Origin: Bradyrhizobium sp. 200
GTDB taxonomy: Bacteria > Pseudomonadota > Alphaproteobacteria > Rhizobiales > Xanthobacteraceae
Reading direction: 5' to 3'
Length of the DNA: 64,000 bases
NCBI RefSeq assembly: GCF_023100945.1
Contig: NZ_CP064689.1
Span: forward strand, 5,376,001-5,440,000
Shown: in pieces, positions 34,236-45,129 of the stretch
Layout of the letters: each line of letters begins with the position of its first letter
How positions within the stretch are numbered: the stretch's first letter is position 1
The notes under the pieces: generated by a model
What the model saw: only the letters and a program-made list of their open reading frames with translations
Databases searched by the model: none
Told to the model about the DNA's origin: nothing
Made by a program: the position numbers and the translations under genes

Positions 34236-35285
34236 CTATTTCGGCGCAAATCCGAACGCGCGCTCGAAGCGCTTGACGTAAGCGGGCCACACCTCGGGAT
34301 TGACGATGCGCGGCGGCCGCTTGCCGTCGAGCGCATCGAGAATCTGCTCGGCGGCGATCTTGCCCATGTTCATGCGCGCTTCCTTCGTCACACCCGCGGT
34401 GTGGGGGCTCGCCAGCACATTGTCGAACTGCAGCAGCGGATGCTCCGGCGGCGGCGGCTCCTTGTCCCAGACGTCGAGCCCGGCGCCCGCAATCCGCTTG
34501 TCGCGCAACGCCTCATACAGCGCTTCCTCGTCGTGAATGAACCCGCGCGCGGTGGTGATGAAAAATGCGTGGGGCTGCATCAGCGCAAATTCGCGGGCGC
34601 CGATCATGCGGCGATTGTCCTTGGTCAGGGGACAGGAAATCGAGACGAAGTCCGAGCGCCGCATCAGATCGTGAAGCTCCACCTTCTCCCCGCCCCGCGC
34701 CGCGATTTCTTCCGCGGTCAGATAGGGATCGTAGGCAATCACCTTCATATGCAGCAGGCCCTTGCACAGCTCGGCGATGCGGCGGCCGACATTGCCGATC
34801 CCGACGACGCCGATGGTCTTGCCCTGCGCCTCGTTGCCGATCAGCGCGTTGCGATTGACATTGGCCTCGCGGCGCAGCGCGCGGTCGGATTCGAGGATAC
34901 GCTTGGACAGCGTCAGCAGCATGCCTAGCGCATGCTCGGCGACCGAATTGGCGTTGCCGCCGGATTGATTGACGACGAGCACGCCGGCCGCCGTGCAGGC
35001 ATCGACATCCACGGGATCGAAGCCCGCGCCGTTCGAGGACACGATCAGGAGGTTCGGCGCCCGCTTCAGCAAATCCTGATTGACGTGGAAATGTTTTGCG
35101 ATCTCGTCGCGCGCCGCGCCAACCTGGTAGGCATGCGCCGCCGACAGTATTGGCGCGGCGACCGCATCGGGACTTTCGTTCTCCAGCCGGTCGAGCCGGA
35201 CGTCGGCGCGGCTTTTAAGGATATCGATATAGATCTCATGGGCGAGGTATTTGACGTAAAACACGCGCTTGTTGTTGACGGTCAT
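34236..35285 (-). CDS. D-isomer-specific 2-hydroxyacid dehydrogenase
   Basis: The protein has 349 residues. The NAD loop GVVGIGNVGRR is near residue 156. The catalytic Arg is in TTARGFIHDEEAL, the Glu in KEPPPPEHPLL, and the His in ASPHTAGVT. It is longer at the N-terminus than GhrA and closer to the SerA/SlcC group. The ATG at 35285 (MTVNNKRVFYVKYL) is preferred over 35297. It is tightly spaced with the amidohydrolase gene (15 bp) and the hydrolase gene (27 bp). Oxidation of a 2-hydroxy acid to the 2-oxo acid used by the divergent ThDP decarboxylase is a plausible link. Confidence 0.87.
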   Translation of the reverse strand: MTVNNKRVFYVKYLAHEIYIDILKSRADVRLDRLENESPDAVAAPILSAAHAYQVGAARDEIAKHFHVNQDLLKRAPNLLIVSSNGAGFDPVDVDACTAAGVLVVNQSGGNANSVAEHALGMLLTLSKRILESDRALRREANVNRNALIGNEAQGKTIGVVGIGNVGRRIAELCKGLLHMKVIAYDPYLTAEEIAARGGEKVELHDLMRRSDFVSISCPLTKDNRRMIGAREFALMQPHAFFITTARGFIHDEEALYEALRDKRIAGAGLDVWDKEPPPPEHPLLQFDNVLASPHTAGVTKEARMNMGKIAAEQILDALDGKRPPRIVNPEVWPAYVKRFERAFGFAPK

Positions 35286-35300
35286 GTTTATTCGCAACTT

Positions 35301-36185
35301 TCAGTTCGGGAAGCCGTAGAGCCTGGCGGGGTTGTCGACGAGGATGCGCTGCTGCGTCGCTCTATCAGGCGTCCACGCCTGAAACAACTCGAGCAGATGC
35401 CCGGCGTCGGGCATTTCGCCCTCGACGCGCGGATGCGGCCAGTCTCCGCCCCACACCAACCGCTCCGGATTGGTCTTCACCAGCGCTTCGTGAAACGGGC
35501 GTGCTTCGGGGTAGTCAGGCGCGTTCTGGCTGAGGCGATGGGCGCCCGACAGCTTGGCCCAGCACCAGCCCTCGCCAACCGCGCGCAACAAGCTCTGGAA
35601 TCCCTCCGTCCAAATTCCGACGCGTGCATCCGTGCGGCCCATGTGATCGATCACAACTGGCAATCCGAACCATTTCAGGTGCGGAATGGTGGCCGGGAAA
35701 TCCTTCACATCGATCCAGAGTTGGAGATGCCAACCGAGTTCTTTCATGATCGGCGCAAGCGTCCTGGCGGCAGTAAGCGGCACGCCGCCGCGATAATGCA
35801 ACTGGCCGTCGCGAAAGAAATGATTGAAGCGCAAGCCGCGGACGCCAACCGCATGCCACGCACGCAATTCGTCCGGCGAGACATCTGCGTCGGCCACCGC
35901 GACGCCGCGTAGGCGTTCCGGTTGACGCTTCAGCGCATCGAGCATTGCCGAATTGTCGCGGCCATGCGCGCTGCCCTGCACCAACACGCCGCGCGCAAAG
36001 CCGAGCGCATCGAGCATGCCGAGATACTTTTCCAGCGGCGCGTCCGGCGGCGTGTAGCTGCGATCGTCCGCGTAAGGGAAACGATCCGCCGGTCCGAACA
36101 CATGCGCATGCGTGTCGCAGGCGCCCGGCGGTAACGGCATGCTCGGACGGCTGACGTCGCGGGGCGGCAGGCAGGCGGGAATCAT
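35301..36185 (-). CDS. Amidohydrolase of the 2-pyrone-4,6-dicarboxylate lactonase (LigI)-like family
   Basis: The protein has 294 residues. A metal- or substrate-binding motif DTHAHVFGP lies near residue 23, with GVLVQGSAHGRDN, VIDHMGRTDA near residue 186, and WGGDWPHP near residue 250. The layout fits the Amidohydro_2 TIM barrels that open lactones such as 2-pyrone-4,6-dicarboxylate. The start at 36185 avoids overlap with the upstream receptor gene, whose stop is 17 bp away. The substrate is unknown. Confidence 0.85.
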   Translation of the reverse strand: MIPACLPPRDVSRPSMPLPPGACDTHAHVFGPADRFPYADDRSYTPPDAPLEKYLGMLDALGFARGVLVQGSAHGRDNSAMLDALKRQPERLRGVAVADADVSPDELRAWHAVGVRGLRFNHFFRDGQLHYRGGVPLTAARTLAPIMKELGWHLQLWIDVKDFPATIPHLKWFGLPVVIDHMGRTDARVGIWTEGFQSLLRAVGEGWCWAKLSGAHRLSQNAPDYPEARPFHEALVKTNPERLVWGGDWPHPRVEGEMPDAGHLLELFQAWTPDRATQQRILVDNPARLYGFPN

Positions 36186-36202
36186 CGGAGGCACCACATA
36201 AA

Positions 36203-37192
36203 TTATTCCGCTTTCATTCCGGCGGCCTTGATGATCGGCCCCCATTTCTCGTAGTCGTCGCGGATTTTCGCGTCGAATTGCTGCGGCGTGCTGCCGATCG
36301 GTTGCGCCCCAAGCTTGGCCAGCCGCTCCTTGACGGCGTCGGTATTCAAGGCCGCGACAAAATCCTGCGAGAGCCTGGCCAGCACATCGGGCGGCATTCC
36401 GGCCGGTCCGAGCAGGCCCCACCAGACGCCGGTGTCGTAGCCCGGCACGGTCTCGGACATGCTGGGTACATCAGGCAGAAACGGCGCGCGCGAAGCCGTG
36501 GTGACGGCGAGCGCGCGAAGCGTGCCGGCCTGAAGCTGCCCAACCGATTCCGGGCCGTTGTTGAACGACATCGGGATTTGTCCGCCGAGCAGATCGTTGA
36601 TCGCGGGCGCGCCGCCCTTGTAGGGGATGGCGGTGAGATCGACCTTGGCCAGATTCTTCAGGAGCTCGCCGGCGAGATGCGTCGACGTGCCGTTGCCGGC
36701 ATGGGCAAAGGACAGGCTTCCCGGCTTCGCTTTTGCCGCCGATATCATCTCGGCCAGCGTCTTGAACGGAGAGTCGGCGCGCACCAGCAGGATATTGGGT
36801 GACGATGCCAAGAGCGAGACCGGTGTGAAATCCTTGAACGTGTCGTAGGGGATCCTGGAATACAGGAGCGGATTGGTGGCATGGCCGCTCGCCACCATGA
36901 TCAGGGTGTAGCCGTCGGGCGGCGCGGTTGCGACCGCCTGCGAGGCAATCACGCCGCCGGCACCCGGGCGGTTCTCCACGACAACGGACTGCCCCCATTG
37001 TTTAGAGACGACATCGCCGAGCGTGCGCGTCAGAACATCGACGCCGCCTCCCGCGGGATAGGGCACGAAAATATGCACGGGCCTCGACGGAAACGCCGTC
37101 TGGGCGAAGGCGCTGCCGCACACGATAGACATGGCCGCTGCCGCGATATGGATAGACGCTGCTGTGGCAGCGATCCGGAACCACCTGCCCAT
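36203..37192 (-). CDS. Bug/TctC-family periplasmic solute receptor
   Basis: The protein has 329 residues. A signal peptide is cleaved near SAFA (residue 30). The family pattern is YPSRPVHIFVPYPAGGGVDV-like, then VVENRPGAGG and IPYKGGAPA, with C-terminal FDAKIRDDYEKWGPIIK. Bug proteins bind carboxylates and aromatic acids. No TctA/TctB genes lie beside it, so it must use transporter subunits encoded elsewhere, or it may work as a sensor. It is the first gene of the four-gene operon and is divergent from the ThDP decarboxylase pair. Confidence 0.92.
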   Translation of the reverse strand: MGRWFRIAATAASIHIAAAAMSIVCGSAFAQTAFPSRPVHIFVPYPAGGGVDVLTRTLGDVVSKQWGQSVVVENRPGAGGVIASQAVATAPPDGYTLIMVASGHATNPLLYSRIPYDTFKDFTPVSLLASSPNILLVRADSPFKTLAEMISAAKAKPGSLSFAHAGNGTSTHLAGELLKNLAKVDLTAIPYKGGAPAINDLLGGQIPMSFNNGPESVGQLQAGTLRALAVTTASRAPFLPDVPSMSETVPGYDTGVWWGLLGPAGMPPDVLARLSQDFVAALNTDAVKERLAKLGAQPIGSTPQQFDAKIRDDYEKWGPIIKAAGMKAE

Positions 37193-37372
37193 GGTATCCC
37201 CTCCCCGATATGTTTTCTTGTTTATCTCACATCGTCGCATCCCTTCTGTAGCGGCGCGAGGCGCAGAGCAGGATACGGTTGGAACATGTTGACAATCTCG
37301 CCGATGGCGTCAAGTTTCGCCCCTCCAGGGATAAGCGCCAAGGAAGAAGCCTCGCGGGCAAGGGAGACAAGA

Positions 37373-37927
37373 ATGGCGGTTGCAGAGGAAAAAACCTCGC
37401 CCGAAACCTTCGAGAAGAGCTGGCATGGTGTGGTGCTGCAAACGCTCAAGCGTAACGATATCCGCCTGGTCCCCTATGTGCCCGACCGCGTCCTGACCAC
37501 GCTGATCAAGAACCTGCACGCCGATCCCTTTTTCACGACCTTCCCCACGGCGCGTGAGGAGGAAGCGGTCGGCATCGTCTCGGGCGCCTGGATGGGCGGC
37601 ATGCGCGGCGCGGTGCTGATGCAGACGTCCGGGTTTGCCACGCTCGCGAACGTGCTGGCATCGCTGGCCATCCCCTATCAGATCCCGCTGATCATGTTCG
37701 TCTCCGAACGCGGCACGCTCGGCGAATTCAACTATGGCCAGTCGCTGGTCTGCCGCACCATGCGCCCGGTGCTCGACTCGCTCGCGATGGAGCACCACAC
37801 CGCCACACGGCTCGATGAATTCGAGTTCATCGTCGACCGCTCCATCAAGCAGGCCGTCACGACGCAGGCGCCGGTAGCGCTGATCCTCTCGCCGCTGCTT
37901 ACCGGCGGCAAGGTCTTCGACAAGTGA
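37373..37927 (+). CDS. ThDP-dependent 2-oxoacid decarboxylase, alpha (PP-binding pyrimidine) subunit, ComD-like
   Basis: The protein has 184 residues, the size of sulfopyruvate decarboxylase alpha (ComD). It carries the pyrimidine-binding domain: LVPYVPDRVLTTLI, then the Glu-containing TAREEEAVGIVSGAWMGG near residue 62, and MQTSGFATLANVL. Its stop overlaps the GTG start of the beta subunit. Together they decarboxylate sulfopyruvate, phosphonopyruvate or a related oxo-acid. The divergent hydroxyacid dehydrogenase and Bug receptor resemble a sulfolactate-type layout, but the substrate is not proven. Confidence 0.82.
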   Translation: MAVAEEKTSPETFEKSWHGVVLQTLKRNDIRLVPYVPDRVLTTLIKNLHADPFFTTFPTAREEEAVGIVSGAWMGGMRGAVLMQTSGFATLANVLASLAIPYQIPLIMFVSERGTLGEFNYGQSLVCRTMRPVLDSLAMEHHTATRLDEFEFIVDRSIKQAVTTQAPVALILSPLLTGGKVFDK

Positions 37928-38544
37928 GCGATCTCATGAACAACGACAAGACGGCCCGCAATACCAAGGTCATGAACCGCTTCGATCTCACCTCGCGGCT
38001 GATCGCGAAATTGAAGCACGAGGAAGCCGTGATCGGCGGCATCGGCAATACCAATTTCGACCTGTGGGCCGCCGGCCACCGGCCGCAGAATTTCTACATG
38101 CTCGGCAGCATGGGTCTCGCCTTCCCGATCGCGCTCGGCGTGGCGCTGGCGCAACCGGACCGGCGCATATTCGCGCTCGAGGGCGACGGCTCGCTGTTGA
38201 TGCAGCTCGGTTCGCTCTCGACGATCGCGACGCTGGCGCCGAAGAACCTCACCATGGTCGTGATGGACAACGGCATCTACCAGATCACCGGCGCACAGCC
38301 GACGCCGGGTGCCGCGGTCGCCGACATCGTCGCCATCGCCGTCGCGAGTGGGCTCGCCAACAGCACCTGGGCGGCGGACGAAGACGATTTCGAGCGCCTG
38401 ATCGAAGAATCCATGTCGGCCGCAGGTCCGACGCTGATCGGCGTGCGGATCGACGACAAGCCGGGCGTCGGCACCACCCGCCGCGATCCCGTACAAATCC
38501 GGGAGCGCTTCATGCACGGTATGGGCGTACGGGAGCCGCTCTGA
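37924..38544 (+). CDS. ThDP-dependent 2-oxoacid decarboxylase, beta subunit, ComE-like
   Basis: The protein has 206 residues. The diphosphate and Mg2+-binding motif starts GDGSLLMQLGSLSTIA near residue 82 and ends in VVMDNGIYQITG. Substrate-loop features are KPGVGTTRRDPVQIRERFM at the C-terminus. A GTG start at 37924 overlaps the alpha subunit by 4 bp; an ATG at 37936 is the alternative. It completes a ComDE-like heteromer. Confidence 0.82.
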   Translation: MSDLMNNDKTARNTKVMNRFDLTSRLIAKLKHEEAVIGGIGNTNFDLWAAGHRPQNFYMLGSMGLAFPIALGVALAQPDRRIFALEGDGSLLMQLGSLSTIATLAPKNLTMVVMDNGIYQITGAQPTPGAAVADIVAIAVASGLANSTWAADEDDFERLIEESMSAAGPTLIGVRIDDKPGVGTTRRDPVQIRERFMHGMGVREPL

Positions 38545-38618
38545 GGGCAATTAACCACAGGCATTGCACTTCGCGTGCACGGGGGTATCCGGCGCATAAT
38601 TCGTGCTATGCCATCCCT

Positions 38619-38972
38619 ATGACGATCATCCTTCGACTATCCGCCTGGTGCCTTGCCGCCGCCGTTGCCTTCGCCACCCTCGGACCGGCCGCACAACGGC
38701 CCCACTCGAACCTGGGCCAGAACGGCGAGCACGCGCTTGCCTTCGTGCTGCTGGGATTGGCTTTCGGAGTAGCCTATACGCGCGACCGGCCGCGGACGGC
38801 CGCGCTCGTCATTGCCTTTACCGGTCTGGTCGAAGTGCTGCAGTTCCTGGCGCCCGGCCGCCACGCACGGATGGAAGACTTTGTAGTCGACGCGCTGGCG
38901 GCATCCCTCGGCCTTGCGGCTGCTGCGGCGCTCGACTGGATGATCCGGCGCGCGCAGCGATCGCTGCCATAG
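38619..38972 (+). CDS. VanZ-like small membrane protein
   Basis: The protein has 117 residues with three hydrophobic segments. The middle carries NGEHALAFVLLGLAFGVAY, and VIAFTGLVEVLQFLAPGRHA is the usual VanZ-like E-x2-Q...P.R element, followed by EDFVVDALAASLG. VanZ-family proteins are membrane proteins of largely unknown role; some give teicoplanin tolerance. It stands alone between the decarboxylase pair and a convergent gene. Confidence 0.8.
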   Translation: MTIILRLSAWCLAAAVAFATLGPAAQRPHSNLGQNGEHALAFVLLGLAFGVAYTRDRPRTAALVIAFTGLVEVLQFLAPGRHARMEDFVVDALAASLGLAAAAALDWMIRRAQRSLP

Positions 38973-38983
38973 CCCCCGGGCAT

Positions 38984-39020
38984 AAAAAATCCTCGCGGGG
39001 ACAACGGCCCCACGAGGATT
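38984..39020 (-). terminator. Intrinsic terminator of the DUF1236 gene
   Basis: Read on the minus strand, AATCCTCG-T-GGGG ... CCCC-G-CGAGGATT forms a 12-bp stem followed by a T6 run (AAAAAA at 38984-38989 on the plus strand). It starts about 22 bp beyond the stop at 39043. This is a classic factor-independent terminator. Confidence 0.88.
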
Positions 39021-39042
39021 GATTTCAGCAACGCCGTCTTCG

Positions 39043-39426
39043 CTAGTCGAGGATCCTGACGACCCTGCGCGTGCGGGGCTCCACGATCACACGGCGATCA
39101 TTGACGACCGCATAGCGGTATTCGGTATGCCGCGGCACCGTACGCAGTTCGACAGTTGGAGGCAGCGGCTCGCCGACCACTACCCGTTCCTGAACCACGA
39201 CAGAACGATCGCGCGGGATCGACGTGATCACGGCGTTCGGAATTTCCACGGCTGCGCCGACCGCAGCACCCACGGTACCGCCGACGATTGCGCCGACCGG
39301 ACCGCCCACCTCGCCGCCCGCCGCGGCGCCATCCGCCGCGCCTCTGGCGGTGGTCGACTGGGCAAATGCCGCGCCGGGAATCAGCAACGCTGCAGCAATC
39401 AGTGAAACAGCCAAACGATTATTCAT
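39043..39426 (-). CDS. DUF1236 secreted protein with glycine-zipper-like segment
   Basis: The protein has 127 residues. The signal peptide is MNNRLAVSLIAAALLIPGAA, cleaved at AFA. It is followed by a Gly/Ala-rich zipper (GGPVGAIVGGTVGAAVGAAV) and a C-terminal DUF1236 domain (VGEPLPPTVELRTVPR, then YRYAVVNDRRVIVEPRTRR). The family is common in Bradyrhizobium and its function is unknown; outer-membrane association is suggested by the zipper. An intrinsic terminator follows. Confidence 0.82.
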   Translation of the reverse strand: MNNRLAVSLIAAALLIPGAAFAQSTTARGAADGAAAGGEVGGPVGAIVGGTVGAAVGAAVEIPNAVITSIPRDRSVVVQERVVVGEPLPPTVELRTVPRHTEYRYAVVNDRRVIVEPRTRRVVRILD

Positions 39427-39562
39427 TGCGTCCTCCAGTGAATTGACGATGCGTTTCAACCAATGGCGGCGTAACAGGTTCCGGTTCCAATGCGGCAGCA
39501 AAAAGGGCCGCGCCGAAATTTCGACGCGGTTCCAGTCACAGGGGAGTTCCAGTCCTAATCAA

Positions 39563-40450
39563 TCAGCCTTTGGCAACCTGGTGGCTCGCCATCATCTCCA
39601 GCGCACGCACCATGCCCGAATGATCCCACGCCTTGCCGCCATGGGCGGTGCAGGAACTGAACAATTGCTGAGCCACCGCCGTGCTCGGCAACGAGATGCC
39701 GAGCGCACGCGCACCCTCCAGCGCCAGATTGAGATCCTTCTGGTGCAGTTCGATACGGAAGCCCGGCTCGAAGTTGCGCTTCACCATCCGCTCGCCATGC
39801 ACTTCGAGAATTCGCGACGATGCAAAGCCGCCCATCAGCGCCTGCCGCACCAGTGCCGGATCCGCACCGGCCTTCGATGCGAACAACAGCGCCTCGCCGA
39901 CCGCCTCGATCGTCAGCGCCACGATGATCTGGTTGGCGACCTTGGTGGTCTGTCCATCGCCATTGGCGCCCACCAGCGTGACGTTCTTGCCCATTTTGTC
40001 GAACACACCCTTCATGGCGTTGAACGCACGTTCCGGCCCGCCGACCATGATGGTCAGGCTCGCCGCCTTGGCACCGACTTCGCCGCCGGAGACGGGCGCA
40101 TCGAGATAATCGGCGCCGAGCGCTTCAATCTTCTTCGCAAATTCCTTGGTGGCGAGCGGCGAGATCGAGCTCATGTCGACGACGATCTGCCCCTTCGAGA
40201 GCCCCTCCGCGACGCCATCCTTTCCGAACAACACCGCTTCCACATGCGGCGTATCGGGCACCATGATGATGACGACGTCGGCCTTCTCGGCGACTTCCTT
40301 GCCCGATTTGCAGACCACACCGCCCGCGGCGACCAGCTCCGGTGCAACAGGTACAACGTCGTGCAGGAACAGGCGGTGGCCGGCAGCCTGGAGATGGCCC
40401 GCCATCGGGCGCCCCATGGTACCGAGGCCGATAAAACCGATATCGATCAT
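39563..40450 (-). CDS. glxR: Tartronate semialdehyde reductase (2-hydroxy-3-oxopropionate reductase)
   Basis: The protein has 295 residues, equal to the E. coli GlxR/GarR size. The Rossmann motif is GFIGLGTMGRPMAGHL. The beta-hydroxyacid dehydrogenase substrate loop is DAPVSGGEVGAKAASLTIMV near residue 117. The catalytic-lysine region follows at NGDGQTTKVANQ near residue 164. It reduces tartronate semialdehyde to D-glycerate. It is the third gene of gcl-hyi-glxR and starts 26 bp after hyi. Confidence 0.93.
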   Translation of the reverse strand: MIDIGFIGLGTMGRPMAGHLQAAGHRLFLHDVVPVAPELVAAGGVVCKSGKEVAEKADVVIIMVPDTPHVEAVLFGKDGVAEGLSKGQIVVDMSSISPLATKEFAKKIEALGADYLDAPVSGGEVGAKAASLTIMVGGPERAFNAMKGVFDKMGKNVTLVGANGDGQTTKVANQIIVALTIEAVGEALLFASKAGADPALVRQALMGGFASSRILEVHGERMVKRNFEPGFRIELHQKDLNLALEGARALGISLPSTAVAQQLFSSCTAHGGKAWDHSGMVRALEMMASHQVAKG

Positions 40451-40476
40451 TTCGACTCCCCTTATGCGTTTCTTGT

Positions 40477-41262
40477 TCAGGTATCGGCCGTCAATGCAGC
40501 GTGCCAACCAAGGCCTTCGACGGTCGTCGTCCTCGGCTTGTATTCGCACCCGACCCAGCCGCGATAACCAATAGCGTCGAGATGGCGGAACAGGAAGGGA
40601 TAGTTGATCTCACCCGTCCCCGGCTCGTTGCGGCCGGGATTGTCGGCAAGCTGGACATGGGCGATGCGGGCCAGGTGCTTTTGCAGGCTTCGCGCAATGT
40701 CGCCCTCCATGATCTGCATGTGGTAGATGTCGTACTGCACGAACAGATTGCTCGAGCGTACGTCCGCAATGAGCTGAAGCGCCTGTTCGGTCCTGTTCAG
40801 AAAGAAGCCGGGGATGTCGATCGTGTTGATCGGCTCGATCAGAAGCTTGATCCCTTCGCTCGCGAGCGCATCCGCTGCGAAACGCAGATTTCCAATCAGC
40901 ACCTCGTTCAGATCGATCCTGTCCGAGCCGCCCGGCGCGATGCCGACCAGGCAGTTGAGCTGCCGGCAATCGAGCGCCTTGGCATAGTCGATGGCGCGCG
41001 CGACGCCGTCGCGAAACTCGTCGACCCTGTCCGGCAGGATCGCGATGCCGCGCTCGCCGGCTGCCCAGTTGCCCGCGGGCAGATTGTGCAGCACCTGGGT
41101 CAGGCCGTGCTGGTGCAACTGCTCGCGCAGCTCGGCCTTGTCGAAATCGTACGGGAATAGATATTCCACCCCGGCAAAGCCGGCGGCCTTGGCGGCGGCG
41201 AAGCGATCGAGGAACGGCTGCTCGCCGAACAGCATGGTGAGATTGGCGGCAAATTTTGGCAC
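40477..41262 (-). CDS. hyi: Hydroxypyruvate isomerase
   Basis: The protein has 261 residues (E. coli Hyi 258). It is an AP-endonuclease-2-like TIM barrel: AANLTMLFGEQPFLDRFAAA at the start, LIEPINTIDIPGFFLN near residue 140, and the metal-ligand region VQYDIYHMQIMEGD near residue 174. It interconverts hydroxypyruvate and tartronate semialdehyde. It lies 17 bp after gcl in the same operon. Confidence 0.93.
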   Translation of the reverse strand: MPKFAANLTMLFGEQPFLDRFAAAKAAGFAGVEYLFPYDFDKAELREQLHQHGLTQVLHNLPAGNWAAGERGIAILPDRVDEFRDGVARAIDYAKALDCRQLNCLVGIAPGGSDRIDLNEVLIGNLRFAADALASEGIKLLIEPINTIDIPGFFLNRTEQALQLIADVRSSNLFVQYDIYHMQIMEGDIARSLQKHLARIAHVQLADNPGRNEPGTGEINYPFLFRHLDAIGYRGWVGCEYKPRTTTVEGLGWHAALTADT

Positions 41263-41279
41263 GGTCTACTCTCCTCGAT

Positions 41280-43079
<1,800 letters not shown>

Positions 43080-43288
43080 GTCGCGCCTCGCTCAAGGGGT
43101 GTGGCTCTGGCTGCGATCTTCGCGCTGGCGAGGTGCGATCTCAACGCGGACGATTTTATTTCCCACGGAGTGGAAGACATTAGATAAAGACAAAATAATT
43201 CAACAGGCTGTCCCCTCAAAGAGATGGAACGCCCTGCCCTTGAGAATTAATGCACAGACAAACCAACCGGTTTGCATGACAGAAATAC

Positions 43289-44548
43289 ATGCTAACGTTG
43301 CGCCCGGTTGGGTGGAAGAAATTGCGAATGCTTGGGTTAGGAAGTCTTAGAGTGGTCCGTTCAGACGCGGACAAAAAATTATGGCGTTCGTATCGTAGGT
43401 GTCCCCGTCGAAGAGCCTCGCTCGGGCAAGTGGCCTTCGCACTGTCAGCGTGCTGGATTGTCCATGGTGGAATTGGCGATCCGACTTGGGCACAAAATCA
43501 ACAGCTACAACGGGTCGTTTCGGCCTGCCGCAGCGATGCCCCACCTTCCGCTGCGGGCAAATTTCCGAATGCGCCACCCAAGAGCAGAGAGTCACTCGCC
43601 TTGGTCGCAAATGCGACTCTCTTGGTTCGCGCCGGAGCCTTTGAACGGACGATCGAAAAGATGAACCAAGCCATCGAACTCGAGCCGGACAACCCTCGCT
43701 TCCACATCAACCGAGGTTGGGCCTATTTGGGAAATCGGCAGTTCGACAAGGCCATCGAAGACTATAGTCGTGCGATAGCCCTCGATCCCAGCTCATCGCT
43801 AGCCTTTCTGGCTCGCGGAGACGGCTATCTTAGAATGGCCGACCCAGCGCATGCGATTGAGGATTTCGGCGAGGCTATCAGGCTATTTCCTGGTAACGCT
43901 AGCGCGTACCTGCTCCGCGGCACGAGCTACATGAACAATCGCGAATACAATCGAGCAATCGAAGATCTCGATAAGTCGATCAAGCTGGATCCGCAGTGCA
44001 CAGCCGGCTACCTCACGAGAGCACTGGCTTTCAGCCAAAAGGGCGACCGCGGTCGCGCAGAAGCTGATTATAACCAGGCGATCAAACTAAACCCGAATCC
44101 CGGGAATGCGGCTATATTCTTGAGCCGGGCGCACGCCTACGAGGGTAAGCAAGACTATGAACGTGCCATGGAAGACCTCGGCCGAGCGTTGAAGCTTGAG
44201 CCCCATAATGTCGACGTATTAAACAATCGGTGCTTCCTCCAAGCGATCATCGGCGCGTTCGACGCCGCGCTGGCAGATTGCGATGAAGCATTGCGTATAC
44301 GGCCGAACAACGCCACCGTGCTCGACAGCCGGGGCATCGCTCACCTCAAAAAGGGCGCGCTCGACAAGTCCATTGACGACTTTGACGCCGCACTGCGGAT
44401 CGATACGAAAAAGGCGGTCTCTCTATACGGACGCGGAATAGCCAAACGGCAAAAAGGAGACTTAGCCGGCAGCAAGGCCGACCTCTCTGCGGCGCTGGCC
44501 ATCAGGCCCAATGTCGCGGACGAACTGGGGGTCTACGGCATCAAGTGA
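43289..44548 (+). CDS. Exported tetratricopeptide-repeat protein
   Basis: The protein has 419 residues from the first start; an ATG at 43328 is an alternative. A probable signal or anchor segment ([20 protein letters not shown]) precedes eight or nine consecutive 34-residue TPR units from about residue 105 ([18 protein letters not shown], then [16 protein letters not shown]). TPRs mediate protein interaction. Third codon positions are visibly less GC-rich than in flanking genes, and the gene lies between direct repeats of the gcl 5' region. Both points suggest insertion by transfer or rearrangement. Confidence 0.8.
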   Translation: MLTLRPVGWKKLRMLGLGSLRVVRSDADKKLWRSYRRCPRRRASLGQVAFALSACWIVHGGIGDPTWAQNQQLQRVVSACRSDAPPSAAGKFPNAPPKSRESLALVANATLLVRAGAFERTIEKMNQAIELEPDNPRFHINRGWAYLGNRQFDKAIEDYSRAIALDPSSSLAFLARGDGYLRMADPAHAIEDFGEAIRLFPGNASAYLLRGTSYMNNREYNRAIEDLDKSIKLDPQCTAGYLTRALAFSQKGDRGRAEADYNQAIKLNPNPGNAAIFLSRAHAYEGKQDYERAMEDLGRALKLEPHNVDVLNNRCFLQAIIGAFDAALADCDEALRIRPNNATVLDSRGIAHLKKGALDKSIDDFDAALRIDTKKAVSLYGRGIAKRQKGDLAGSKADLSAALAIRPNVADELGVYGIK

Positions 44549-44585
44549 CGGCTTCCGTAAGAGCCAACCGCAACGAGGCAAGTCA

Positions 44586-44913
44586 GAGCCGCATGCGCGC
44601 CACCTGCCCGGTGATGCAGAGGATCGGAATCGAATCCGCGATTGCCGAATAGAGCCCCGTGATCATGTCGGGTGCCGGCCGGCCCCGAAGTGCCGATGCA
44701 GACGCCGATATTGCCGGCCTTGGCGCGGGTATAACCCTCGGCCATATGCGAGGCGCCCTCGACATGGCGCGCCAGGATGTGGCCGATCGAACCGCGCCTC
44801 TTCAACGCGGAATACAACGGATTGATCGCCGCTCCGGGAACACCGAAGGCGATGGTCACGCCCTCCTTTTCCAGGATCCGTACGGCTGCATCGATCGCTC
44901 GCATTTTCGCCAT
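44586..44913 (-). pseudogene. Truncated, frameshifted gcl copy
   Basis: From the ATG at 44913 it matches gcl residues 1-80 almost exactly (KRRGSIG for KKRGSIG), including the Val51 motif. One extra G near 44668 (ATGTCGGGTGCC against ATGTCGGTGCC in gcl) shifts the frame. The match continues in the shifted frame through [19 protein letters not shown] to about codon 109 and stops at 44586. It is a partial duplication and cannot encode an active enzyme. Confidence 0.92.
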
Positions 44914-45004
44914 GTCGCGCCTCGCTCAAGGGGTGTGGCTCTGGCTGCGATCTTCGCGATGGCGAGGTGCGATCTCAACGGAATCGAATTTGTTTCCCGC
45001 GATG
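44586..45004. repeat. Direct repeat copy 2: gcl fragment and leader
   Basis: This is the partner of 42753-43170 in the same orientation, offset by 1833-1834 bp. Identity is high through the leader and decays after about 44981, where copy 1 reads CGGACGATTT and copy 2 GAATCGAATT. The one-base offset change marks the frameshifting insertion. Confidence 0.9.
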
Positions 45005-45129
45005 TGGCATGACCGCTGAAAAAGCATGTCAGATCAGATGGTTGGGGAAGCCGCACGGTGAAAACGATAGCGCCGCTTCCGGTATCGCCATCTGAGCTGC
45101 TATAATGGCCCTTCGGGAGGGGGGCGAGC

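Noticed and set aside
44533..44913. A 126-residue protein starting like glyoxylate carboligase
   Set aside because: After residue 80 it runs into a frameshift; it is a pseudogene fragment rather than a functional short Gcl.
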